IMG/VR virus record: IMGVR_UViG_3300046007_009305
Coordinates: 1-23,371 of that record
DNA from: a virus
Length of the DNA: 23,371 nt
Direction: 5' to 3' (one strand)
How positions within the stretch are numbered: position 1 is the stretch's first letter; the number at the start of each line of letters is the position of its first letter. A model generated the notes under the pieces. The model worked only from the letters and a program-made list of their open reading frames with translations, was not told the origin of the DNA and searched no databases. This document shows, piece after piece, positions 7,103 through 14,979 of the stretch. The position numbers were made by a program, and so were the translations under genes.

Positions 7103-7685
7103 ACACAATACTAGTTCGTGGTTCTTGGCTTTGATTTGGTACAACTTCGTGCCATAACCAGCCCGGCCAAATCATTAACAAGCCTGGATAGGGATCATAC
7201 TTTGTACTGCTCATATTATACCAGTTAGTAGGGTCTTTAACTGCGTAAAGAAAGTCAAAAAACTCTCTATAAGTTTGATGCGGGTAAAAAGTAATAGGGC
7301 TACTTCCCGGCGGAGTTTGTAAATAGTAAATTCCGCTTATACTGCATTGACTATGTAAATGCTTGGCATGTGCAGAGCCTTCTTTGAAACTATTTAGGAA
7401 CATGTAAGGACGCCAATTTACTGCATTACTATCATATCCTTGTAGTTCTAAAAATTCTTTGCCTTTTTGAAGAATAAATTCTCCAAAGTCCTTAAATTGC
7501 GGTTCATAAAATAAATTTCTAGTGCCATGAGTTGTTCTTCCGTTATAGTAAAACTGCTCATTTAAGTTTGTATTAGGATTATCCCAGATTTGCTTGGCGC
7601 TGTTTAACACAGGCTCAATCCATTCGGGATGAAAACTTTTACCTATGACACTAGGGAACCAATGATCTAAAGACATTGTACTCAT
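7092..7685 (-). CDS. 2OG-Fe(II) oxygenase of the TIGR02466 / 2OG-FeII_Oxy_5 type
   Basis: A 197-residue non-haem iron oxygenase. The C-terminal half carries HLHSQCSISGIYYL (H109-L110-H111, then the SGxYYL strand), a GLLMIWPGWLWHEVVPN strand with the distal iron ligand H179, and R190 in EPRTSIVFN for binding 2-oxoglutarate. The usual HxD is replaced by HxH, which I recall as usual for this subfamily. Members often modify unknown substrates and are common in marine phages. It is the last gene of the thirteen-gene leftward operon; its ATG overlaps the preceding oxygenase stop by 4 bases. Substrate and target are unknown. Confidence 0.85.
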   Translation of the reverse strand: MSTMSLDHWFPSVIGKSFHPEWIEPVLNSAKQIWDNPNTNLNEQFYYNGRTTHGTRNLFYEPQFKDFGEFILQKGKEFLELQGYDSNAVNWRPYMFLNSFKEGSAHAKHLHSQCSISGIYYLQTPPGSSPITFYPHQTYREFFDFLYAVKDPTNWYNMSSTKYDPYPGLLMIWPGWLWHEVVPNQSQEPRTSIVFNL

Positions 7686-8221
7686 GATGAAGACTTATTA
7701 AAAAATAATTGCACACTCAGCCTCGGAAATTCTGCAGCATTGGTTACCATGGTAGTGCTGTGCCATAGGGGCGGAATGAACCATATTGCCGAATTGGGAT
7801 GAGGGAATACCCACCCCTGACCTAAACTTTCATGATCATATAAAAACATCCCTCCCCAATTCCAATTCCAACTTTCGTTTATGTAAATAGTGCTACTTAA
7901 TCTAGGACTAGTGTCACTAGAATCATGATGCCAATTAATTTGTGTGCCGGGCAACCAAATATGCATGAAACAGGTTAAATTTTGATAGTCCTTGAATATG
8001 GGATCCACGGCACAATATTTGTCGATAAAATATTGTTTGTATTCTTCTAAGGGAAGAATAAGAACTGGACTATAACTACCGTATTCTAATCCTGCGCCCC
8101 ATCGTCCCATGTTGTTAATTTCAAATGAAGGAGTTCCTTTAGATTTTTCAAATTTATCGCGCAGATTTTGTAAAACATCTGGTTCTAAAAAATTACTAAT
8201 TCGATTTATTATCATATTCAA
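7682..8221 (-). CDS. 2OG-Fe(II) oxygenase, prolyl 4-hydroxylase-like
   Basis: A 179-residue protein with a complete facial triad. The HxD motif is H98-H99-D100 in INWHHDSSD, the distal ligand is H154 in PPLWHSTTMV, and R167 in EFPRLSVQLFF is placed to bind the 2OG carboxylate. The strands STIYINESW and WNWGGMFLYDH between them are the typical core of the prolyl-4-hydroxylase-like superfamily. It should catalyse oxygen-dependent hydroxylation of a protein, sugar or small molecule; the sequence does not say which. It overlaps both neighbours by 4 bases (ATGA-type junctions), so translation is probably coupled. Confidence 0.85.
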   Translation of the reverse strand: MNMIINRISNFLEPDVLQNLRDKFEKSKGTPSFEINNMGRWGAGLEYGSYSPVLILPLEEYKQYFIDKYCAVDPIFKDYQNLTCFMHIWLPGTQINWHHDSSDTSPRLSSTIYINESWNWNWGGMFLYDHESLGQGWVFPHPNSAIWFIPPLWHSTTMVTNAAEFPRLSVQLFFNKSSS

Positions 8222-8769
8222 TACTCGGTTGTAAGAAAGAACAACTGAAACAATCTACCATTTTCTTTGCTTTGACCAAAATAATCTATACTGTTATGAA
8301 ATAAATCACTGTGATAAAGCACTAGTCTATTATATCTATTACCAATTACGTCGTATAACTCCCATTTAGTCATATCTTGTGATTCGTAATTTTCGAGTTC
8401 AGATGCGCGAATAGCTCCGGTTTTTTTATATCTGTAAAATCCAGTTCCACCACTTAGTGGAGCATCGGGTGTCAAATATATGACCCCTGCCCATGTATTA
8501 AAATGGTCTGTGTGTATCCAACTACGATCTCTACTTGTGGCTAATTCAAATGACCCAGTTAAACCATCACGTTCATTCCAATTAGTAATTTCACCTGCTG
8601 CGTTATACAATATCTGACTCAGAGTTGCTTTGGTTGATTCGTTTAAAAAAGAACGTGTTCTGATTCCAGGAAAATTTTCCCTTTTAGCGAATTCTTGTTG
8701 TAAGGCAAAATCTCTAACCCCATCGGGATTGCTGTAAAAATCATCAATAACAATTACATTTGTTTGCAT
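8218..8769 (-). CDS. 2OG-Fe(II) oxygenase-like protein (DUF6445-like), copy A
   Basis: A 183-residue protein with RDRSWIHTDHFNTWAGVIYLTPDAPLSGGTGFY. H86-T87-D88 is the HxD pair, H158 in SDLFHNSIDYFG the distal ligand and R172 in GRLFQLFF the co-substrate arginine. The N-terminal VIDDFYSNPDGVRDFAL is typical of DUF6445-type oxygenases found near glycan and tailoring genes. All residues needed for Fe and 2OG binding are present, so it is probably active. It is a close paralogue of the gene just upstream in the operon (8772-9329), with nearly the same length and the same motif order. Its stop overlaps the next gene by 4 bases. Confidence 0.8.
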   Translation of the reverse strand: MQTNVIVIDDFYSNPDGVRDFALQQEFAKRENFPGIRTRSFLNESTKATLSQILYNAAGEITNWNERDGLTGSFELATSRDRSWIHTDHFNTWAGVIYLTPDAPLSGGTGFYRYKKTGAIRASELENYESQDMTKWELYDVIGNRYNRLVLYHSDLFHNSIDYFGQSKENGRLFQLFFLTTEY

Positions 8770-8771
8770 GA

Positions 8772-9329
8772 TTAAAATTGTGTGTCAAAGAAAAATACTT
8801 GGAACAGTCTTGCATCTTGTGTGTTGCTACCGAAATAATCCAAACTACTATGAAATAAATCGCCTCTATACATTATTAAACGATTATATCTATTTGCAAT
8901 GACATCAACCTTTTCCCACTTCGTCATGTCCTGTGGATCGTAAGATTCTTGACCCATTTCTGCTGCGGTCATGGCTTTATTCTTTTTGTAAAGGAAAATA
9001 CCTGTGCCACCCGAAATAGGAGCATCCGGTGTCAAGTAACATACTGCTGCCCATTTGTTAAAATGATCAGTATGAATCCAACTACGATCTTTTGCATACG
9101 TTAATTGAAAAGATCCAGTATAACCGTTGTCGCTGTACCAATTTGTAATTTCTCCGCCTGCATACCAAACTATTGTTTGAATTGTTTCCTTAACCTCTGG
9201 CGTTAAAAAACTACGTGTTCTATTGCCGGGGAAATTTCCGGTTACATTATATTCTTGCTGTAACGCAAATTCTCTAATAGCATCTGGATCGCCATAAAAA
9301 TCATCAGTGATGATTAAATTAGTTCTCAT
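8772..9329 (-). CDS. 2OG-Fe(II) oxygenase-like protein (DUF6445-like), copy B
   Basis: A 185-residue paralogue of the downstream gene. Shared blocks include DDFY..PD..R.FALQQE, GNRTRSFL, the W-I-H-T-D-H-F-N motif (HxD at H86/D88), YLTPDAP.SGGTG, DMTKWE..DVI.NRYNRL, H160 in DLFHSSLDYFG and R174 in ARLFQVFF. Both copies keep the catalytic residues. They differ mainly in the acidic/basic loop around 112-135 and in the 55-75 region, which may alter the substrate. The two genes are separated by 2 bases and clearly arose by tandem duplication. The start overlaps the stop of the GT10-like gene by 4 bases. Confidence 0.8.
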   Translation of the reverse strand: MRTNLIITDDFYGDPDAIREFALQQEYNVTGNFPGNRTRSFLTPEVKETIQTIVWYAGGEITNWYSDNGYTGSFQLTYAKDRSWIHTDHFNKWAAVCYLTPDAPISGGTGIFLYKKNKAMTAAEMGQESYDPQDMTKWEKVDVIANRYNRLIMYRGDLFHSSLDYFGSNTQDARLFQVFFFDTQF

Positions 9330-10159
9330 AATATTATTTGACTGTTATCAGTATTTAATTTAAATTTTTCAATAATAAATTTTTCAATTTGTTCTTCGAT
9401 TCTTTGAAAAACACTTTTTTCCCAATATGGGCGTGCAAGCTCATAATTTTCTTTAATATAGGGCAACATCTCGTCGTATGTTTCTAAAGTTAAATTTTCG
9501 ATTATTTGTTCAAATTCCTCAATAGTTCTGAACTGCAAAATTCCCTTTGGATTAAAGTATTGCTCTATGTTATGGCAACCAAAGTAAATTGGCACTGTAT
9601 AAGTTTTGAAACAATCTAGTAGTTTTTCTGTAAACATGTTAGGCATGTCTTGATTTTCGCAGGCTATATGAAACTTAGCATTAATGAAAAAAGGATCTTT
9701 GCTGGGAATCATTGGCGGGCTTCTATGAAATTTATATTCGAACACACCCATTGTTTTTGCGTTACGGTATCTTTTCAATATTTTATATCGCATCCTATAA
9801 GGTGCACCATTAATCTTACTGCTCATTATAAAACTTATTTGATTTTGCTTTTGTAAAGGTAAATTGTTTTCTACCCATGAACCTACTGCACAAAATTCTT
9901 GCGCCTGCGGCATAGCTAAAAGTCTGGGATCATAGGCTAAAATCAAATCAAATTTATTTTGACATTCTTTAACCATTCCGTAAAATTTAATATAAAGATT
10001 GGGCGGTTCATTTTGAACTAACACATTTATATCTGCATCGGGGTTATAATTCACATTATCAAAACATACTGCAACTTTAAATGGAAATTTTTTAGTAAAT
10101 CGAAAAGAATGATTTAGCCCGTATGCAGGCATATAACCGCGAGATTCTATTTCGAACAT
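9326..10159 (-). CDS. Glycosyltransferase family 10-like (alpha-fucosyltransferase-type)
   Basis: A 277-residue protein whose C-terminal half has the family 10 donor-binding signature: KFHIACENQ, then MFTEKLLDCFKTYTVPIYFGCHNIEQYF, then GILQF and a helix with EEFEQIIENL. This corresponds to the F..CFEN...YVTEKL.DA...G.VPVYWG pattern of alpha-1,3/1,4-fucosyltransferases that use GDP-fucose. There is no membrane anchor, so it acts in the cytoplasm. No GDP-fucose synthase is present in the window, so the donor could be host GDP-fucose or another GDP-6-deoxyhexose made from the gmd product. Its ATG overlaps the previous stop by one base. Confidence 0.75.
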   Translation of the reverse strand: MFEIESRGYMPAYGLNHSFRFTKKFPFKVAVCFDNVNYNPDADINVLVQNEPPNLYIKFYGMVKECQNKFDLILAYDPRLLAMPQAQEFCAVGSWVENNLPLQKQNQISFIMSSKINGAPYRMRYKILKRYRNAKTMGVFEYKFHRSPPMIPSKDPFFINAKFHIACENQDMPNMFTEKLLDCFKTYTVPIYFGCHNIEQYFNPKGILQFRTIEEFEQIIENLTLETYDEMLPYIKENYELARPYWEKSVFQRIEEQIEKFIIEKFKLNTDNSQIIL

Positions 10160-10920
10160 CAGTACTTAACCCAATTACCAGTTACACCACAGCGACCATG
10201 TACATCCCACGGAACTTGAATTACATCATCTAGTAAATTAAATATTCTTAAAAAATAATACAAAGCATATTCTACGTCTTGATAATAAAATTTTATATTT
10301 TCCATACTGCTTTGAGCACATGCAAATATCAATGCTTCGTATTGATCTATTTTATCCCTGTGCATTCCGTGAGCAACAGTATACGTACCTGTTAGTACTC
10401 CGTCAACAATTAAATCTCTGGGCAACTGATCGGGTGTTAAAAAATCAATTTGCGGTCCTGCCCAAGACATAGGTTTTTTAAGGAAAAATTTATTTTGATT
10501 TTGTTCAGTGTACAGATCTAAATTGAATGTTTGATCAAACCAATATCTTCCACAAAGTTTTGTAACAAAATCGAATTCTTTAAGTAAATTTTTAAAATGT
10601 TTAAAGAACTCAATCATCATTAAACATTCGCAATAACTTTTATTAGAGTAAGTTCTTACTGTATTCGCTATAGTAGAATTTAAATTTTCTAGTTGAAAAT
10701 AATTTACATTTGGTAGATTATGTAATTCACTTAGGTAAGTTGCACTGCTATCTATTAGAAAAATAGTGCTGCCCGGTGCCAGTTGATTACATGAATTAAT
10801 GGTTTTATAAGTTTGCTCCAATCTTTCTTCTGTTGAAAATACTGTGCGTTTTTTAGTTCCTTTGAAAGGCCGGTTAGGATCTAATTCTATACTGGAAGTA
10901 ATAAAAAAAGCGTGTTTCAT
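10159..10920 (-). CDS. Probable glycosyltransferase (GT-A-like), unassigned family
   Basis: A 253-residue soluble protein. The N-terminus MKHAFFITSSIELD, followed by RTVFSTEERLEQTYKTINSCNQLAPGSTIFLIDSS, resembles the opening beta-alpha-beta unit of bacterial sugar transferases (R..QT..TI.S......I.L.D). The central FDFVTKLCGRYWFDQTF is like the K..GRY segment seen in capsule and LPS transferases. The C-terminus is WDVHGRCGVTGNWVKY. No clear DxD motif is visible. The gene sits between two fucosyltransferase-like genes with 4-base and 1-base overlaps, which supports a role in the same glycan. The call rests largely on context. Confidence 0.5.
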   Translation of the reverse strand: MKHAFFITSSIELDPNRPFKGTKKRTVFSTEERLEQTYKTINSCNQLAPGSTIFLIDSSATYLSELHNLPNVNYFQLENLNSTIANTVRTYSNKSYCECLMMIEFFKHFKNLLKEFDFVTKLCGRYWFDQTFNLDLYTEQNQNKFFLKKPMSWAGPQIDFLTPDQLPRDLIVDGVLTGTYTVAHGMHRDKIDQYEALIFACAQSSMENIKFYYQDVEYALYYFLRIFNLLDDVIQVPWDVHGRCGVTGNWVKY

Positions 10921-11765
10921 AATCTAATAACTTTTTTAATCGAATTACTAAAAACTATAGCAGCATTGCTAAAATTACTAGTATTGCAAATTAAACCGCC
11001 GCATCTGGCCAGGGTCATTGCTTCCATAAAACTTTCTTGCCAGAATTGTTTTTTAAAAAACATGTCATATTCCCACGACCATTGCCACCTTTCAGTAATT
11101 TGTTCATTGGGCAATCTTAAGAGATTAGGATAATATCTAATTATATGGCCGTATCTCTGTTCCATTTTAACCAGACTTTCTACATTATCAGTGGCAACAT
11201 AAAGCCCATTATAATTTCCAGTTTCCAATTCTTTATCTATTGCTGCACAATAGTCTTCGAATTGCGCGACATTGTAATTATTGTGCACTGCCATGGTAGT
11301 CATTCTGACATGAGCACCTAAGGTGCGTTCATCTATTTGTACTAATTTACATAGATTATCTACTCTGGTTTTAATTTCATTATGAATGTGAAGTTTACGC
11401 AATACTCGTTTATATTCCTGTAACATGGGACTATGCTCAATAGGATTCTCTTTATCATACATTTTGCCAAAGGGAAGATACCCGTAAAAATTATAAGTTC
11501 TGTCTACGTGCTGATTTAATACATACCCCATAATATGATCATAGGGATTATTGATACCATATGATTCCATAGTATATCTATTTCTAATAATATGATCGAC
11601 TGCTTCTTGAAGATACTCGTCATTATTGGTATTTTCTTCAAAAGGGCTTAAGGACAAAAATGCGTTATCAAATTCTATGTTATGTTCAGCTAAAGGGATC
11701 ACTCCACATTGCAAGAATCTACTGAAAGGGCCTCCTCCTGGTAAAACAAAAATAAAATTTTTCAT
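10917..11765 (-). CDS. GT-B fucosyltransferase-like protein (GT23/O-fucosyltransferase superfamily)
   Basis: A 282-residue protein counted from the ATG at 11765, which overlaps the gmd stop as ATGA. An in-frame ATG at 11780 lies inside gmd and has no visible Shine-Dalgarno sequence. The N-terminal FVLPGGGPFSRFLQC is a glycine-rich loop. The C-terminal half has RTLGAHVRMTTM (the HVR motif that contacts GDP-sugar in NodZ/FUT8/POFUT-type enzymes), GLYVATDN and ARCGGLICNTSNFSNAAIVFS, the usual end of the Rossmann-like donor domain. It most likely transfers a GDP-linked deoxyhexose. Its position directly after gmd supports use of a GDP-sugar made by this operon. Confidence 0.65.
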   Translation of the reverse strand: MKNFIFVLPGGGPFSRFLQCGVIPLAEHNIEFDNAFLSLSPFEENTNNDEYLQEAVDHIIRNRYTMESYGINNPYDHIMGYVLNQHVDRTYNFYGYLPFGKMYDKENPIEHSPMLQEYKRVLRKLHIHNEIKTRVDNLCKLVQIDERTLGAHVRMTTMAVHNNYNVAQFEDYCAAIDKELETGNYNGLYVATDNVESLVKMEQRYGHIIRYYPNLLRLPNEQITERWQWSWEYDMFFKKQFWQESFMEAMTLARCGGLICNTSNFSNAAIVFSNSIKKVIRL

Positions 11766-12730
11766 AATGTTTTCATCCAATGGGCAATCATTTCATCTAG
11801 CATAGATTCAAAAGTATATTTAGGTTGCCATCCCAATTGTGTTCTTATGTCTGAACTATCACCGCGAAGGTATTTAAGTTCTTCAGGTCTTAAAAATTTT
11901 TGGTTTTGAATTACATAATTTTCATAATTCATGTCTAGGCTTTCGAACACATATCTACATAAATCTCTAACGGTGTGACTTTCACCTGTTGCTACAACCC
12001 AATCTCTTGCAGTGTCATGATTTATGATTATATGCATTGCACGAACATAATCATAGCTATGTCCCCAATCCCTTGAACTATCCAAATTGCCCAATTCCAG
12101 TCGATCAGCCAAACCTTTTTTAATTTCCACTGCAGTTTTTACTACTTTATTGGTGACAAAATTTGTTCCCCTCCGTGGACTTTCATGATTAAACAAAATG
12201 CCATTACAGGCATGTAATTTGTATGCATCACGATAATGTCTTGTTAAGTTAAATCCCATAACTTTACTACAACCATAAGGGCTAACCGGAGTCATCGGAG
12301 TTGTTAATCTTTGAACCCCATCGGCGTCAATACTATTACCAAACATTTCGCTGCTGCTAGCTTGATAAAATTTTGCTGTAGGACAAAATTGTCTATACGA
12401 TTCCAGCATGTTTAAAACACCTAGACTGTTAGTCTTAATAGTAAATGCCGGCATATCAAAACTAATCCTGACATGACTCATTGCACCCAGATTATAAATT
12501 TCGTCAGGTTGCACATCATTTATTACTTTAGTTACAGACCATTCATCTGTTAGATCCCCGTATATCCTTGTAATATTGTCGTTAATATGTTGTAATCTAC
12601 TGCTTTGATTTTCAGGTACACTTTGACGTCGTACTATACCAAATACTTCATATCCAAGTTCTAATAGATATTCTGTTAGGTAACTACCGTCTTGACCAGT
12701 AATACCAGTTATTAGTGCTTTCTTTTTCAT
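11762..12730 (-). CDS. gmd: GDP-mannose 4,6-dehydratase
   Basis: A 322-residue short-chain dehydrogenase/reductase, full length for the family. The NADP-binding GITGQDGSYL has the glycines of GxxGxxG at residues 9, 12 and 15. The catalytic set is S127-E128 in ASSSEMFGN and the Y152-x-x-x-K156 pair in SPYGCSK. LFNHESPRRGTNFV and LGNLDSSRDWGHSYDYVRAM are the characteristic GDP-mannose-binding segments of Gmd. It converts GDP-mannose to GDP-4-keto-6-deoxymannose, the branch point to GDP-fucose, GDP-rhamnose and GDP-perosamine. The adjacent aminotransferase and acyltransferase suggest the perosamine-type branch. It overlaps both flanking genes by 4 bases. Confidence 0.95.
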   Translation of the reverse strand: MKKKALITGITGQDGSYLTEYLLELGYEVFGIVRRQSVPENQSSRLQHINDNITRIYGDLTDEWSVTKVINDVQPDEIYNLGAMSHVRISFDMPAFTIKTNSLGVLNMLESYRQFCPTAKFYQASSSEMFGNSIDADGVQRLTTPMTPVSPYGCSKVMGFNLTRHYRDAYKLHACNGILFNHESPRRGTNFVTNKVVKTAVEIKKGLADRLELGNLDSSRDWGHSYDYVRAMHIIINHDTARDWVVATGESHTVRDLCRYVFESLDMNYENYVIQNQKFLRPEELKYLRGDSSDIRTQLGWQPKYTFESMLDEMIAHWMKTL

Positions 12731-13422
12731 ATTAAGTTTTTAAATAATTTCTTTTCACTGAGATCTGCATAATTTTCCCACCCGCCACAATCGGGGTTAT
12801 TTTCAGGGACTTGATCCATTAGTATGATTCCCCGGGCAGCATCTTCTGGAGTCATATACATATGCCAACCGCAGATATCCCCATCATCTTCCCACTGACT
12901 TACTGTTAGATCTCTACCGTCATACCTTGCTTTACTTAACCAAGCATAGGCATCTTTGTCATCAGTAAGAATCATACCCCCGCGACCAATCGGTACACGT
13001 TTTTTAATTTGAAAACTGCAAACATGCAACCCGCCTTGATACATACCTCGACGCCATCTTGTGGCAGCATCCCAAATATTGTAAGGTTTTAATTGATACA
13101 TACCTGACCATTCTTCATGCCTGAATGCAGGAACACAGCCTGCATGCATAATATTCATAGGAATACTTTGATATGTATGTTTAGGTATTTCTACTATACC
13201 TTGTGCTTGTACATATTTTAAACATAAAAATACACCATTAGTGCAACAATCTACTGCAACTGCATACTTTGACCCAGCAAAGTCGGCTACTTTACGTTCA
13301 AAAATTTCCACAGCATCACGTGGGTCTGTCCAGGTGTATCCTAATTTTTTTAATTGCCCTAGTTCAGGTCTTTGAAAATGATCTGGCGGTCGCCCGCTTG
13401 GCCAACTATTAAATTTAGTCAT
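12727..13422 (-). CDS. DegT/DnrJ/EryC1-type sugar aminotransferase, compact form
   Basis: A 231-residue PLP enzyme of the sugar aminotransferase fold. CCTNGVFLCLKYV matches the cofactor-phosphate turn, D118 in IWDAATRW is the pyridine-N partner (usually EDAAQ), and K141 in SFQIKKRVPIGRGGMI is the lysine expected to form the Schiff base (aligned to SFHPTK). The usual GYNYRM..LQAA helix corresponds to GWHMYMTPEDAARGIILMDQV at about 185-205. The protein ends 26 residues later, whereas typical members are about 370 aa with a C-terminal small domain. No frame-shifted remainder exists, because gmd starts within 4 bases. It would aminate the 4-keto sugar made by Gmd, as PerA does, if the compact form is active. 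Confidence 0.75.
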   Translation of the reverse strand: MTKFNSWPSGRPPDHFQRPELGQLKKLGYTWTDPRDAVEIFERKVADFAGSKYAVAVDCCTNGVFLCLKYVQAQGIVEIPKHTYQSIPMNIMHAGCVPAFRHEEWSGMYQLKPYNIWDAATRWRRGMYQGGLHVCSFQIKKRVPIGRGGMILTDDKDAYAWLSKARYDGRDLTVSQWEDDGDICGWHMYMTPEDAARGIILMDQVPENNPDCGGWENYADLSEKKLFKNLI

Positions 13423-13945
13423 TGTATGTATATCCTAATTTAGCTGCATATTCATATGCTTTGTCTTTGTTTCTTTTTCTTATAGGCCTAGCTGGACTTC
13501 CTGCATATACTGTCCACGGTTCCGTGTTTGTCTTGAGCAAACTATTAGCTCCTAAAACACTGCCTTCTGCCATAGTTACTCCTGGAAGAACAACACTATT
13601 AGCAAGCACTCCACTAAAACGTTTTAAGATTATAGGAGCAAGAGTTTGTCGATCTTTATATTCATTTGGGATTAAAGGACCAATTAATCCCTCACCATGA
13701 AACTGCTCACTTCCACATATAAATTTAGAACCGACACTTAAAAAACAAAAATCTTCAACTGTTAATTTAGATAGTTTACCACCTATTACAGCAACATGCG
13801 GACTTATATGAACATAATCGTTAATTTCCAATTGCGTTGAACAATAAAAGAAAGGATCGATAGCAACATGATTTCCAATTCGACACAACTCTACTCTTGT
13901 AAAAATAGCCGTTTTGTCTATACAAACATCAGTTCCTAATTTCAT
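13415..13945 (-). CDS. Left-handed beta-helix acyltransferase (sugar O/N-acetyltransferase)
   Basis: A 176-residue hexapeptide-repeat protein. Imperfect [LIV]GxxxxI turns run from about residue 12 to 150 (for example CRIGNHVAIDPFFY, INDYVHISPHVAVIGG, VTMAEGSVLGANSLL). It closes with PWTVYAGSPARPIRKR, the standard C-terminal signature of trimeric acetyl-CoA-dependent acetyltransferases. Beside gmd and a sugar aminotransferase, the simplest reading is acetylation of the 4-amino group of GDP-perosamine (PerB-like), but O-acetylation of another sugar cannot be excluded. It lies 3 bases after the preceding oxygenase stop and overlaps the aminotransferase by 8 bases. Confidence 0.85.
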   Translation of the reverse strand: MKLGTDVCIDKTAIFTRVELCRIGNHVAIDPFFYCSTQLEINDYVHISPHVAVIGGKLSKLTVEDFCFLSVGSKFICGSEQFHGEGLIGPLIPNEYKDRQTLAPIILKRFSGVLANSVVLPGVTMAEGSVLGANSLLKTNTEPWTVYAGSPARPIRKRNKDKAYEYAAKLGYTYND

Positions 13946-13948
13946 ATG

Positions 13949-14569
13949 TTATCTTAATTTAGGACCCAGTACCCATGTAGTAAGAGTTTTTCTTATTCCC
14001 CAAGTAACTGGACAAACTTTATGTAACAAAAACGACGGAAATAACAGCATACTGCCTTTTGTCAAAGGTGCAGTAGTGGGTGTTCGTTCCATACTTAAGT
14101 TTAATTGAAATTCTCCTCCACCAAAATCAACTTCGGGCTGAGTGAGCAGTATTACAACTGTTAACTTTCTGAAAAATTCGTTGATTCTATAATCATATTG
14201 CTGTGGGTAGTCAAATGCCATATCCATGTGAAAATCATGATGCCCACCTGTATGATATTCTGCATATTGAATATATGGCAATCCAGTTAAGTCTAAATTA
14301 AAAACATAATCGTTAAATCTTTCTATTCTAGCGTTTAATCTATCATATATCCACTGTGTGTCATGAGTGGGATATTCTATCCACGCAGTATACGCATCTC
14401 TAGTAGAGTAATCTGGATTAGATTCAAATAACTGTCCCTTATTAATTTCTAAAGTTTTGCAATAATTGGCAATCCAATCAATCTCTTCCATGCTAAATGC
14501 TTCGTTGTCTACAATTTTAGATGTAGAAAACAATTGCTTTTGCATAGGGTTAGTGGATAATTTAGTCAT
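13949..14569 (-). CDS. 2OG-Fe(II) oxygenase, PKHD/prolyl 4-hydroxylase-like
   Basis: A 206-residue oxygenase with the full metal site. H114-M115-D116 in GGHHDFHMDMAFDY is the HxD pair, H183 in FPSFLLHKVCPVTWG the distal ligand and R193 in IRKTLTTWV the 2OG-binding arginine. The strands KLTVVILLTQPEVDFGGGEF and KGSMLLFPSF are typical of PKHD-type hydroxylases common in T4-like phages. It begins at TAATG with the cupin stop (one-base overlap). It sits upstream in the operon, apart from the other four oxygenases, and is of a different subfamily. The substrate is unknown; candidates are virion or host proteins and the sugar made by its neighbours. Confidence 0.85.
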   Translation of the reverse strand: MTKLSTNPMQKQLFSTSKIVDNEAFSMEEIDWIANYCKTLEINKGQLFESNPDYSTRDAYTAWIEYPTHDTQWIYDRLNARIERFNDYVFNLDLTGLPYIQYAEYHTGGHHDFHMDMAFDYPQQYDYRINEFFRKLTVVILLTQPEVDFGGGEFQLNLSMERTPTTAPLTKGSMLLFPSFLLHKVCPVTWGIRKTLTTWVLGPKLR

Positions 14570-14979
14570 TAAATAAACACCTTATCATTTTTCTGTCCAG
14601 TGTAAGGGCCAGTTTTATATTCATACACTACAGTGTCATCTTCAAGTATAGTGTAAGTGTGACCGCCTTCAAATGTCATACTACAATCACCTGCGCGAAT
14701 TATTTGTTTTTCAAGAAAAGTGCCGTCAGTATCATAAAAGCTGCATTCAACACTGCCTTTAATTACTACCCAGCTCTCCTGTGCAATTATACACGGACTT
14801 GGAGTGTTTTTCCAAATATGTCGATGAGGACGAAATGTTTGTCCCTTTTTCATTCTCAAAGTTGCTAACTGTAAAAATTGATGATCCTCAGCTACATTGG
14901 TGCGTTCGGTAATTTCATCATACCGATGAACTAAATGGCATAGAGTAGAAGAATTTAATCGACTGTAAATTTTATACAT
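14569..14979 (-). CDS. Cupin-fold protein (WbuC-like)
   Basis: A 136-residue cupin starting MYKIYSRLNSST at 14979. The frame is open farther upstream (to 15156), but that part lies inside the glycosyltransferase gene and does not resemble a cupin. The core has FRPHRHIWKN (metal-binding histidines), ESWVVIKGSVECSFYD, IIRAGDCSMTFEGGHTYTIL and VVYEYKTGPY, the two conserved cupin motifs with a late histidine. Relatives sit in O-antigen and capsule clusters of bacteria and in marine phages; most have no assigned reaction. It overlaps the GT4 stop by 8 bases and the following oxygenase by one. Confidence 0.75.
   Translation of the reverse strand: MYKIYSRLNSSTLCHLVHRYDEITERTNVAEDHQFLQLATLRMKKGQTFRPHRHIWKNTPSPCIIAQESWVVIKGSVECSFYDTDGTFLEKQIIRAGDCSMTFEGGHTYTILEDDTVVYEYKTGPYTGQKNDKVFI

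Noticed and set aside
11766-11780. Upstream start (11780) for the fucosyltransferase-like gene
   Set aside because: It would lie inside gmd without a ribosome binding site. The ATG at 11765 forms the ATGA overlap used at other junctions of the operon.
12727-13422. Frameshifted or broken aminotransferase
   Set aside because: I looked for a remaining C-terminal part, but gmd begins within 4 bases of the stop, so no remnant exists in this window. It is treated as a short but intact gene.
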